Virus record (IMG/VR): IMGVR_UViG_3300042881_000493
Span: 1-63,860 of that record
From: a virus
Length of the DNA: 63,860 nucleotides
Strand: one strand, 5' to 3'
Position 1 is the first letter of the stretch, and every line of letters starts with the position of its first letter. Under the pieces are notes generated by a model. The model did not search any database, was not told the DNA's origin, and worked only from the letters and a program-made list of their open reading frames with translations. Shown in pieces: positions 8,321 to 16,614 of the stretch. Position numbers and translations under genes: made by a program.

Positions 8321-8824
8321 ATGGAACTTACCCAAGAAATGGTTAAAAAGATGTTTGACTACCGTGCAGACGGTGAGTTGATTCGTCGCCATTCTATAAT
8401 GGGTAATGGTAACTATGCTGGTGCTGTGGTTGGTACAAAACCAACAGGCGCTCGTAACTTCAGATACAGTACAACTAAAATTCATGGTGAGCATTGGTGT
8501 GTTCACAAGCTAATTTATCTGTATCATCATGGAGTGGTTCCAGATCAATTGGATCACATTAATCGGGACTCGACTGATAACAGAATAGAAAATTTGCGTC
8601 CTGCCAATTCATCTGAGAATACCCGTAACCGCAGATTGTTTTCAAACAACACATCTGGCTGTAAGGGAGTTACATGGAATAAGCGCATAAAAAAATGGCA
8701 GTCTTATGTATCAATGAATTCAAAGACAAAACATCTTGGTTATTTTGAAGATTTAGAATTGGCAGACCTTGTTTCAACTGAAGCCCGTGATCTATATCAT
8801 GGCAAATACGCAACTCATGCGTGA
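8321..8824 (+). CDS. HNH homing endonuclease with AP2-like domain
   Basis: 167 residues. The HNH core reads VHKLIYLYHHGVVPDQLDHINRD...DNRIENLRPAN; residues of about 105-155 (GCKGVTWNKRIKKWQSYV...HLGYFEDLELA) are an AP2-type DNA-binding module, the usual pairing in phage free-standing homing endonucleases. It sits between the fibre gene and a structural gene that has lost a normal start codon, so it looks like a mobile insertion. It should nick or cut cognate DNA lacking the insertion. Confidence 0.8.
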   Translation: MELTQEMVKKMFDYRADGELIRRHSIMGNGNYAGAVVGTKPTGARNFRYSTTKIHGEHWCVHKLIYLYHHGVVPDQLDHINRDSTDNRIENLRPANSSENTRNRRLFSNNTSGCKGVTWNKRIKKWQSYVSMNSKTKHLGYFEDLELADLVSTEARDLYHGKYATHA

Positions 8825-8836
8825 AGGAGATATATC

Positions 8837-9214
8837 ATCGCAAATCCCAACATAGTTAACGTCACGACCCTAACGGGCAATACAACGTATCTAACGCCCG
8901 GCAATACAACAGCTAACACTCTGCTGTCTAACGCTGCATCTTCTGGTCTGGTCTTTAAGATCAACCAGATTGTGTGTGCTAATGTGAACGGCTCAAGTGC
9001 AGTAAATGCAACGGTAGCAATTAACAACCAAGCTGCCGGCGCAGGTACAAACTACCCAATCATCTCTACGATCTCAGTGCCTGCTAGTGCATCTGTGATT
9101 GCAGTGGATAAGACAACGGCTGTGTACCTGATGGAGAACTCATCCATTGTGGTGACATCTGGTACATCTAGCGGTATCACTTACACGATCTCATACGAGA
9201 GCATCGCCAGTTAA
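8837..9214 (+). CDS. Structural protein with apparent ATC start
   Basis: 125 residues if read from the ATC at 8837. The sequence after it, ANPNIVNVTTLTGNTTYLTP...LLSNAASSGLVFKINQIVCANVNG, has the normal N-terminus (usually M-A-N-P-N-I-V-N) of a common phage structural family, and AAGGAG (8824-8829) lies seven bases upstream of the ATC. No ATG, GTG or TTG is in frame before 8972, which would remove 45 residues. The rest is beta-rich (TISVPASASVIAVDKTTAVYLMENSSIVV). Probably a capsid or tail component. Confidence 0.65.
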   Translation: MANPNIVNVTTLTGNTTYLTPGNTTANTLLSNAASSGLVFKINQIVCANVNGSSAVNATVAINNQAAGAGTNYPIISTISVPASASVIAVDKTTAVYLMENSSIVVTSGTSSGITYTISYESIAS

Positions 9215-9226
9215 GCGGGGAACAGT

Positions 9227-10357
9227 ATGTCTATAAGACAAATGTTTCCGGGGAGTATTGTTAAGCCGGGGTTTAATCCTCTAGCGGTTCAGACACCTAT
9301 CTATACTTACAATTTGTACGGTTGGGGCGATAACTCTTATGGTCAATTAGGATTGGGCAATATAACTAATCGCTCTTCTCCTAATCAAGTCGGTGCTTTG
9401 ACTGATTGGTTAAGCATTGTTACTAGATACAGCACATTGGCTTTAAAAACTAACGGGACAATTTGGGCTTGGGGTAGGAATCAAGCAGGCCAATTGGGAC
9501 TTGGTAACACTACCTACTATTCATCTCCAAAACAAGTCGGTTCTTTAACAACTTGGTCTGTTGTGGCAACTATTAACAATGCGTCTATGGCATTAAAGTC
9601 TGATGGAACACTATGGACATGGGGTGGTAATAGTTTTGGCGCATTAGGTCTTGGCGATACTATATCTAGGTCTAGCCCAGTACAAGTTGGAGCTTTGACC
9701 AATTGGGCAAAGATTTCTACAGGTGCAAATTTTGGTGGTTTTGCAATTACAACTAGTGGCGCTTTGTATGGCTGGGGTTACAACACTTCAGGTGCATTAG
9801 GGTTGGGTAATGTCACCAACTATTCGTCACCTAAGCAGGTCGGTTCATTAACTAATTGGTCATCTGTTGTATCTGGAATACAAAACACTTACGCAATTAA
9901 AACAGATGGCACATTTTGGGCTTGGGGTAACGGTAACTATGGGGCATTAGGTCTTGGTAACTCAACATATTATTCCAGCCCAAAACAAGTCGGAGCTTTG
10001 ACCAATTGGTTGCAAGTTTCGGCATCGGAATATTCTGCATTAGCTGTTAAAACTGACGGTACATTATGGTCTTGGGGAGATGGTGGTTCAGGCGTTTTGG
10101 GTTTAGGTAATACAAGCAATTACAACTCTCCCAAGCAGGTTGGTGCTTTAACTGCATGGACTGCTGTAAGGCTTGGTAAAAACTTTGCTATTGCTTCTAA
10201 AACAGACGGAACTATTTGGACTTGGGGAAATAATACTTTAGGTGAATTAGGTTTAGGCAATACAACCAACAGAAGTTCCCCAGTACAAGTAGGAGCACTT
10301 GCCACTTGGGGCTATATTACTGCTGGCGCTCAATCAACTTTTGCCCTAGCTTTCTAA
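9227..10357 (+). CDS. RCC1 seven-bladed propeller protein, type A copy 1
   Basis: 376 residues. A short N-terminal linker (SIVKPGFNPLAVQT) is followed by exactly seven RCC1 repeats of about 50 residues, each with WGxNxxGxLGLGNxTxxSSPxQVGxLTxW. Seven repeats is the number that closes an RCC1 beta-propeller. The linker is shared with the protein at 13892. Being in the tail fibre operon, it is probably a tail-tip or receptor-binding component (inference). GGGGA precedes the ATG weakly. Confidence 0.75.
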   Translation: MSIRQMFPGSIVKPGFNPLAVQTPIYTYNLYGWGDNSYGQLGLGNITNRSSPNQVGALTDWLSIVTRYSTLALKTNGTIWAWGRNQAGQLGLGNTTYYSSPKQVGSLTTWSVVATINNASMALKSDGTLWTWGGNSFGALGLGDTISRSSPVQVGALTNWAKISTGANFGGFAITTSGALYGWGYNTSGALGLGNVTNYSSPKQVGSLTNWSSVVSGIQNTYAIKTDGTFWAWGNGNYGALGLGNSTYYSSPKQVGALTNWLQVSASEYSALAVKTDGTLWSWGDGGSGVLGLGNTSNYNSPKQVGALTAWTAVRLGKNFAIASKTDGTIWTWGNNTLGELGLGNTTNRSSPVQVGALATWGYITAGAQSTFALAF

Positions 10358-10366
10358 GAGACAACT

Positions 10367-11521
10367 ATGCCAGTAACAATCCCCGGCGTTCAATACTCAG
10401 GCATCTGGACAATGCAACAGGTGAATGCCGCTATTGCGGCTGGGACTTGGCCTGTCGGTAGCCCCCAATTTCTTTGGGGCTGGGGAACAAATAATTATGG
10501 TCAACTTGGACTTGGCAATACAACTTATTCGTTTTCATCACCGCAACAAGTTGGTTCATTGGCTACATGGAAAAGTGTAACTAGTAAATACTTTAATACA
10601 ACAGCTTTAAAATCAGACGGCACTCTTTGGGCTTGGGGCTATAATCAATACGGGGTTTTAGGGCTTGGTAACACAACAGATTATTCATCACCTAAACAGG
10701 TTGGTGCTTTGACTGCTTGGTCTAAAATTCGTAATGGGGCATATCACACTCTAGCCATAAAAACAGACGGCTCTCTTTGGGCATGGGGATACAATGCTTT
10801 TGGGCAACTTGGTTTGGGTAATACAACCAATCGATCTTCTCCCGTCCAAGTAGGTTTATTAACTGATTGGCTTGAAATAGGCGCTGGCAATTACAACACC
10901 CTTGCTGTTAAAACAAATGGCACTCTTTGGGCTTGGGGTTACAACGCTAACGGAAATCTTGGTTTAGGTAACCTCACATATTATTCATCCCCAAAACAAG
11001 TTGGCGCTTTAACAAACTGGGCTACTGTTGCAGGCGGATTTTATTTTTCTTTAGCCGTTAAAACAGATGGAACACTTTGGTCTTGGGGAGGTAACAACCA
11101 AGGTCAATTAGGTTTGGGCGATCAAACTTACAGATCATCTCCTGTTCAAGTTGGCGCTTTAACTACTTGGTACAATATTTCGGGTGGCAATACTTTTACT
11201 GTTGCGACTAAAACAAATGGCACATTGTGGTCATGGGGCCGAAACAATTTGGGGCAATTAGGTTTAGGTACTACTAGCTATTATTCTGCTTCTCCTAACC
11301 AAATAGGTTCTTTAACAACTTGGTTAAACATAGCTAATGGTTACAGTTTTGCTATTGCTACACAAACAAGCGGCGCTCTTTATGCTTGGGGGCGTAACAA
11401 TTCTGGACAATTAGGTCAAGGTGACACGGTAAATCGTTCTTCTCCAACTCAAGTTGGTGCATTAACTACTTGGACAACAATTGGTGCTGGGATACATTTT
11501 CCATTGGCAATCAAAGGATAA
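10367..11521 (+). CDS. RCC1 seven-bladed propeller protein, type B copy 1
   Basis: 384 residues. The N-terminal domain VTIPGVQYSGIWTMQQVNAA...GTWP, a motif seen in phage tail fibres, precedes seven RCC1 repeats (WGWGTNNYGQLGLGN first, YAWGRNNSGQLGQGD last). The same N-terminus is on the protein at 15015, so A and B types alternate. Likely a tail-tip propeller that attaches through the GVQYSGIW module. Confidence 0.75.
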   Translation: MPVTIPGVQYSGIWTMQQVNAAIAAGTWPVGSPQFLWGWGTNNYGQLGLGNTTYSFSSPQQVGSLATWKSVTSKYFNTTALKSDGTLWAWGYNQYGVLGLGNTTDYSSPKQVGALTAWSKIRNGAYHTLAIKTDGSLWAWGYNAFGQLGLGNTTNRSSPVQVGLLTDWLEIGAGNYNTLAVKTNGTLWAWGYNANGNLGLGNLTYYSSPKQVGALTNWATVAGGFYFSLAVKTDGTLWSWGGNNQGQLGLGDQTYRSSPVQVGALTTWYNISGGNTFTVATKTNGTLWSWGRNNLGQLGLGTTSYYSASPNQIGSLTTWLNIANGYSFAIATQTSGALYAWGRNNSGQLGQGDTVNRSSPTQVGALTTWTTIGAGIHFPLAIKG

Positions 11522-11528
11522 TAACTGC

Positions 11529-13307
11529 ATGAACAAAACACTGCACTTCCTCTCTGGCATTCCTCGTTCTGGCTCGACAGTCCTTGCGGCTATCCTGAAC
11601 CAGAACCCAATGACTCATGTATCCACCACATCTGGGCTTGTCCACGCCCTTGATGGGCTTGCCAACACATGGCATTCGGCTGGCTTGCTGAACGAAAACG
11701 ACCCGGAGAGAACAAAGTTAGCGCAGACCATGCGCGGGGCAATTGATGCGTTCTACGAAGACACTGACAAGCCTGTCATCATCGACAAGTCCCGTGGCTG
11801 GCCTATTGGTCAAATTATGGGTGCTATGTCGCAGGTGCTAGGTCGTCAGCCTAAGATCATTGCTACTGTTCGCTCAGTGCCTGACTGCGCCGCCAGCTTC
11901 ATTCGTGTAGCAAAACCCACAGACCTAGACGAATTCATGGCAACTGGTCAACTGATGGATCACCTCAAAGCCGCTTACATCTCCCTCCAGAATGGCTACG
12001 AGTACGCACCAGAGAACTTCCTATTTGTTGAGTATGAAGACCTGTTAGCTGACCCCAAAGCGCAGTTAGCCCGTATCCATGAGTTCTTGGGTCTGCCTGA
12101 GTTTGCCTACGACTTCAACAACATTGATGGCTCAAGCGTAGCTGAAGATGATGAAAACTTGCACGGTCACGCAGGGATGCACGATGTCAAGCCTGTATTG
12201 GCGGCGCAGCATAAGCAAGACCCCCGCGACCTGCTGAAGCACCACTACTCAGCTTTCTGTCAGCCTGAGTTCTGGCTTGAGCGTCCACGCACAGTTCCTG
12301 AGTTGCATGACCTAGACCTACAGCTTGCCGCATCCACAATGGGTGACTTTGCTGAAGGCTGGAGACTGGCCCAAAAGTTAGAAGCTGAAGAGCCTAGCAA
12401 CCACCGAGCCGCCTATAACCGTGGCTGGTACTTACTGCGTCAAGGTCAAATCCAAAAGGGCTACGGCTTGATGGACAGAGGCCGTATCGTAGGTGTCTTT
12501 GGTAACTCACGACCTGATGTGCCTACACCCCAGTGGGATGGCAAGACAAAGGGTACGGTCATGCTGTATCTGGAAGGCGGTCTGGGCGATCAGATTCACC
12601 AGATTCGTTATGCCAAGCTAATCGCAGAGCGTGGCTGTAAGGTGGTGGTGTCTTGTACTGGCCCACTAGCATCATTGTTCCAAGGCGTAGAAGGCGTATC
12701 AGCCGTTGTTCAGCACGAGGCTACCTTTGGTATCTACCACGACTTCTTTGTGTCTGGAATGTCTGCTGTAGTGCCTCTAGGCTTAGAACTCCGTGACCTG
12801 TCTGGTGCGCCATACCTTGAGAAGCCAATGTCAATCAAAGGTCGCAAAAAACGCATCGGTCTGCGCTGGCAGGGCAACAGTAAGTTTGAGCACGAACACA
12901 ATAAGAAATTCCCTTATGAACTCATGTTTGAGGCGGTAAAGGATATTGATGCTGAGTTTGTTTCCCTTCAAAGAGATGAAGGAATGGAAGCGTGTCCAGC
13001 TTGGGTTAAGCAAGTCCCCTTGAATACTTGGCAAGATACCCAGCAAGCTGTAGCAAGTTGCGATCTGGTCATCTCAGCTTGTACCAGCGTGTCACACCTA
13101 TCGTCTGCCATGGGCGTAGAAACTTGGGTAATAACGCCTGTAATGCCATACTTTTTGTATTCCATGGACGGCGACAAAACACCATATTACGATAGCATGA
13201 GACTGTTTAGGCAAGAAGTTTACGGCGATTGGACGCATCCGTTCTTGTCAGTTAAAGCAACTTTGATTAAAATGTTTGGGCAACCTAAACTAAGGAATGT
13301 GGCGTGA
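11529..13307 (+). CDS. Sulfotransferase fused to GT-B glycosyltransferase
   Basis: 592 residues. Residues 1-260 are a PAPS-dependent sulfotransferase: SGIPRSGSTVL (about residues 9-19) is the 5'-phosphosulfate loop and VRSVPDCAASFIR the 3'-phosphate motif. A TPR-like linker follows (about 275-330). Residues of about 345-590 match GT9/GT41-like GT-B transferases: LEGGLGDQIHQIRYAKLI, RIGLRWQGN, LVISACTSVSHLSSAMG and SMRLFRQ. The protein could sulfate and glycosylate one target. ATG 11529 is chosen rather than upstream codons inside the RCC1 gene. It ends in a GTGA overlap with the GIY-YIG gene. Confidence 0.75.
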   Translation: MNKTLHFLSGIPRSGSTVLAAILNQNPMTHVSTTSGLVHALDGLANTWHSAGLLNENDPERTKLAQTMRGAIDAFYEDTDKPVIIDKSRGWPIGQIMGAMSQVLGRQPKIIATVRSVPDCAASFIRVAKPTDLDEFMATGQLMDHLKAAYISLQNGYEYAPENFLFVEYEDLLADPKAQLARIHEFLGLPEFAYDFNNIDGSSVAEDDENLHGHAGMHDVKPVLAAQHKQDPRDLLKHHYSAFCQPEFWLERPRTVPELHDLDLQLAASTMGDFAEGWRLAQKLEAEEPSNHRAAYNRGWYLLRQGQIQKGYGLMDRGRIVGVFGNSRPDVPTPQWDGKTKGTVMLYLEGGLGDQIHQIRYAKLIAERGCKVVVSCTGPLASLFQGVEGVSAVVQHEATFGIYHDFFVSGMSAVVPLGLELRDLSGAPYLEKPMSIKGRKKRIGLRWQGNSKFEHEHNKKFPYELMFEAVKDIDAEFVSLQRDEGMEACPAWVKQVPLNTWQDTQQAVASCDLVISACTSVSHLSSAMGVETWVITPVMPYFLYSMDGDKTPYYDSMRLFRQEVYGDWTHPFLSVKATLIKMFGQPKLRNVA

Positions 13308-13858
13308 CTGAAGAATCTTGCACCGTGTATGAGATTGCCAACCAGTTGGATGGCATGAAATACTTTGGTGTAACAAAAAATCCACACAAACGGTTTATTT
13401 ACCATTGTGCAAAATCAAAAACTAAATCGTACATTTCTCATGCAATAGCAAGACATGGGAAAGAAAACTTCCAAATAAAAGTGCTTCTGGTAAGCAACCG
13501 CAGGTACTGCTTGGAAATGGAAGCAAAACTTATCAAAGCGTACAACACAGTTGCACCAAATGGGTATAACATTTGTGGTGGTGGTGAAGGCCCAGTTGCT
13601 TCATTATTTGGCGATAAGAATCCAATGTTTGGCAGAAAACAAAAGCCAGAATCAGTTGCCAAAAGCAGGGCTGGTGTTTTGGGTTCAAACAATTATTTAG
13701 CTAAAGAGTTTGTGGCTACCGACCCTACTGGTAAACAATACACTGGCAAGGGCTTGGCGCTTTTTTGTTTGGAATATGGTTTGCATACTTCCAATATGGC
13801 GCAAGTGGCTAGGGGTTTGCGGAATCATAGCAAAGGCTGGAAGGTTCAATATGTTTAA
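13304..13858 (+). CDS. GIY-YIG homing endonuclease
   Basis: 184 residues. The N-terminal YEIANQLDGMKYFGVTKNPHKRF is the GIY-YIG nuclease core (with variant residues YEI and YFG), followed by AIARHGKENFQIKVL and EMEAKLIKAYNT. The middle has GDKNPMFGRKQKPESVAKSRAG, a NUMOD-type DNA-binding segment, then an HTH-like C-terminus (GLALFCLEYGL). GTG start overlaps the sulfotransferase stop. It appears inserted at the sulfotransferase 3' end; a second copy of those last codons follows at about 13850-13895. Confidence 0.75.
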   Translation: MTEESCTVYEIANQLDGMKYFGVTKNPHKRFIYHCAKSKTKSYISHAIARHGKENFQIKVLLVSNRRYCLEMEAKLIKAYNTVAPNGYNICGGGEGPVASLFGDKNPMFGRKQKPESVAKSRAGVLGSNNYLAKEFVATDPTGKQYTGKGLALFCLEYGLHTSNMAQVARGLRNHSKGWKVQYV

Positions 13859-13895
13859 TCTGTCTAACAAGCCAGCATTGAGGAGTGTAGCGTGA
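13850..13895 (+). pseudogene. Remnant 3' end of sulfotransferase gene
   Basis: In one frame this encodes MFNLSNKPALRSVA and a stop, closely resembling the actual end of the sulfotransferase, MFGQPKLRNVA. Both end in GCGTGA with the GTG starting the next gene. This is the expected scar if the GIY-YIG gene entered near the 3' end of the gene and brought replacement last codons. Confidence 0.55.
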
Positions 13896-15010
13896 GCTTT
13901 AGATACGCCGCTGGGATAAACAAGCCGGGGTTCAACCCGCTGGCGGCTCAGACAAGCACTCTTCAAACTACGCTGTTTAGCTGGGGGTATAACACCCAAG
14001 GTCAGTTAGGTTTAGGAAATGTTACCTATTATTCCTCTCCAAAACAAATAGGCTCTTTAACTAATTGGGCTACTGTATCTAACGGAACAAACTTTAGTAC
14101 AGCAATTAAAAGAGATGGCACATTTTGGGCTTGGGGTTTAAACAGCAATGGGCAACTTGGCGTAGGAAATACAACCAGTTACTCTAGTCCAAAACAAATT
14201 GGCGCTTTAACTACTTGGTCTAAAACTGCTGGTGGTTTTACTCATGTCCTTGCAATTAAAACAGACGGAACTCTGTGGGCATGGGGTGATAATGCTCAAG
14301 GTCAATTAGGCGACGGCACTACAACTCAACGAAACTCTCCCGTTCAAATTGGCGCGTTGACTATATGGTCAAACATTGCAGGGGGTAGTGATTTTTCAAT
14401 AGCTACTCAAACCAACGGTACGCTTTGGAGTTGGGGTCGTAGCACCTATGGCCAACTTGGACTTGGGAACACTACTAGTTACTCCTCTCCTAAACAAATT
14501 GGTGCATTAACGGCATGGTCTAAAGTAACCACTGGAAACATTTATGCCCTTGCCGTTAAAACTGATGGTACTTTATGGTCTTGGGGTTATAACAACTATG
14601 GTCAACTTGGTGTTGGCAACACCACCAACTATTCTTCCCCCAAACAAATTGGTGCGTTAACCACTTGGTCTACCATTGATGCTGGCTGGGCTTTTGCTCT
14701 TGCCGTTACAACAGGCGGCGCTCTTTATGCTTGGGGTGAGAACGGAACGGGTCAACTAGGTCAAGGTAACTTTACTGATAGATCATCTCCAAATCAAATA
14801 GGTGCACTTACTACATGGGCAGTCCCCGCTGGTGGCAGGGCACACAGTCTTGCCACTACAACAGGGGGAGAGCTTTGGTCATGGGGTCAAAATACTTACG
14901 GTGAGCTTGGTCTAGGTAGTACAGCAATAAAACTTTCTCCTAATCAAGTAGGGTCAAATACTACTTGGCTTATTGTGGCGTGTGGTCAATATCACACAAC
15001 AGCGGGATAG
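13892..15010 (+). CDS. RCC1 seven-bladed propeller protein, type A copy 2
   Basis: 372 residues from a GTG start that overlaps the sulfotransferase remnant stop. N-terminal INKPGFNPLAAQT matches the type A linker of 9227. Seven RCC1 repeats, here mostly with PKQIG rather than PKQVG, ending with WSWGQNTYGELGLGS. A paralogue of the copy before the sulfotransferase, arguing for duplication of the A-B pair. Confidence 0.75.
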   Translation: MSFRYAAGINKPGFNPLAAQTSTLQTTLFSWGYNTQGQLGLGNVTYYSSPKQIGSLTNWATVSNGTNFSTAIKRDGTFWAWGLNSNGQLGVGNTTSYSSPKQIGALTTWSKTAGGFTHVLAIKTDGTLWAWGDNAQGQLGDGTTTQRNSPVQIGALTIWSNIAGGSDFSIATQTNGTLWSWGRSTYGQLGLGNTTSYSSPKQIGALTAWSKVTTGNIYALAVKTDGTLWSWGYNNYGQLGVGNTTNYSSPKQIGALTTWSTIDAGWAFALAVTTGGALYAWGENGTGQLGQGNFTDRSSPNQIGALTTWAVPAGGRAHSLATTTGGELWSWGQNTYGELGLGSTAIKLSPNQVGSNTTWLIVACGQYHTTAG

Positions 15011-15014
15011 AACT

Positions 15015-16172
15015 ATGGCAACTACAACAGTCGTATCAGGCGTTCAATACTCAGGTATCTGGAACATCAGCAGTCAAGCCAATGCTAAGGCGGCAAATAC
15101 TTGGCCTGTCCCTCCTTCTCCAGCTTTGTTTACATGGGGGGCTGGTGCATTTGGTGTTTTAGGTTTAGGAAACACAACTAATTATTCATCCCCTAAACAA
15201 GTTGGCTTATTAAAAGCGTGGTTAAATTTAGCAAGTGGTGCATCCCATGTAATATCAAGCAAAGAGGATGGGACTCTTTGGGCGTGGGGCAGAAATAATT
15301 CAGGCCAACTTGGTGTAGGAGACACTGCTAATAAATCATCACCAACTCAAATTGGCGCGTTAACAACTTGGTTAAAAGTTGCGGCGGGTGGATATTCATC
15401 ATATGCAATAAAAACTGATGGAACTTTATGGTCTTGGGGTAGTAATAGCGCAGGCCAATTAGGTCTTGGCAATATAACCTACTACTCAAGTCCCAAACAG
15501 ATTGGTGCTTTAACTACTTGGTTATCAATTGCTAGTGGTTTTTACACTGCAATTGCAATTAAAACTGACGGAACATTGTGGTCTTGGGGAAATAATACTT
15601 ATGGACAACTTGGTATTGGCAATACATCTGTTAGGTCATCCCCAGTTCAAGTTGGCGTTTTAACTAATTGGCTTAATATTGCAAGTGGTAAATATTACAC
15701 TTTATCTGTAAAAACAGATGGAACACTGTGGTCTTGGGGTCAAAATAACTCAGGACAGTTAGGTCTTGGAAATACAACTGCATACTCGTCACCTAAACAA
15801 GTTGGCGCATTAACTGCTTGGAATATTGTAGCTAGTAAAGAAAATCATGGTTTATCCATTAAAACTGATGGTTCATTGTGGTCATGGGGTGTTAATGGTA
15901 ATGGACAACTTGGTCTTGGAGATAGCGCAAATCGGTCATCCCCAGTTCAAGTTGGCGCTTTAACTAATTGGTTAAAAATAACAGGTGGTCAATATCAATC
16001 TTTATCAATTAAAACGGATGGCACTCTGTGGTCATGGGGAGATGGTGGTGGTGGAAGACTTGGATTGGGAAATACTACCCAGTACAACTCACCAAAACAA
16101 GTTGGAGCATTAACTAATTGGGCCGTTGTTTCAACTGGTACAACTGCAACTGTTGCAACTGCATACCTTTAA
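15015..16172 (+). CDS. RCC1 seven-bladed propeller protein, type B copy 2
   Basis: 385 residues. ATG 15015 gives the type B N-terminus VVSGVQYSGIWNISSQANAK...NTWP. Seven RCC1 repeats follow (FTWGAGAFGVLGLGN to WSWGDGGGGRLGLGN). Codon use is more AT-rich than in its type A neighbour. Probably a tail-tip protein paralogous to 10367. Confidence 0.75.
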   Translation: MATTTVVSGVQYSGIWNISSQANAKAANTWPVPPSPALFTWGAGAFGVLGLGNTTNYSSPKQVGLLKAWLNLASGASHVISSKEDGTLWAWGRNNSGQLGVGDTANKSSPTQIGALTTWLKVAAGGYSSYAIKTDGTLWSWGSNSAGQLGLGNITYYSSPKQIGALTTWLSIASGFYTAIAIKTDGTLWSWGNNTYGQLGIGNTSVRSSPVQVGVLTNWLNIASGKYYTLSVKTDGTLWSWGQNNSGQLGLGNTTAYSSPKQVGALTAWNIVASKENHGLSIKTDGSLWSWGVNGNGQLGLGDSANRSSPVQVGALTNWLKITGGQYQSLSIKTDGTLWSWGDGGGGRLGLGNTTQYNSPKQVGALTNWAVVSTGTTATVATAYL

Positions 16173-16203
16173 TTTAAAATAACTTTTTAACAAGGAGTCT
16201 TAA

Positions 16204-16614
16204 ATGACACATTATGTACAAGTCCTCAATGGGGAAATCAAACAAGTCTGGGACACACCTCCCGCAGAAGGCGTAGGCAATAACGGCTGGCGCAACGCTG
16301 TGGAAGTTCGTCCTGCAATCACAGCACACCGTCAGGGCTACACTGCCCACCGCTTTGATCTGAGCACTGATCCAGTGCAGATCATTTGGGACACATACGA
16401 TATTTCTGTGGCTGACCGCAAAAACGGTATGAAATCCAACGCAGGTTTTGGATTCCAACAAGTGGTGATGGAGCAGTCCCGCCTACAGCTTTCTCCTAAC
16501 GCTAACGAGCAGTACGATGCCACAGCGGTAGAGACAGCGCGTCAGGCTATGTTGACCAAGCAAGCCGCTATCGAAGCCGCTACAACTCACGATCAATTAG
16601 ACGCTCTGCTATGA
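16204..16614 (+). CDS. Putative tail fibre assembly-like protein
   Basis: 136 residues, strong AAGGAG upstream. Starts MTHYVQVLNGEIKQVWDTPP, a typical opening for small proteins after phage fibre genes; the C-terminus is helical (AVETARQAMLTKQAAIEAATTHDQL). Position after the last RCC1 gene suggests a fibre chaperone or connector. It overlaps the APS kinase gene by four bases. Confidence 0.45.
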   Translation: MTHYVQVLNGEIKQVWDTPPAEGVGNNGWRNAVEVRPAITAHRQGYTAHRFDLSTDPVQIIWDTYDISVADRKNGMKSNAGFGFQQVVMEQSRLQLSPNANEQYDATAVETARQAMLTKQAAIEAATTHDQLDALL

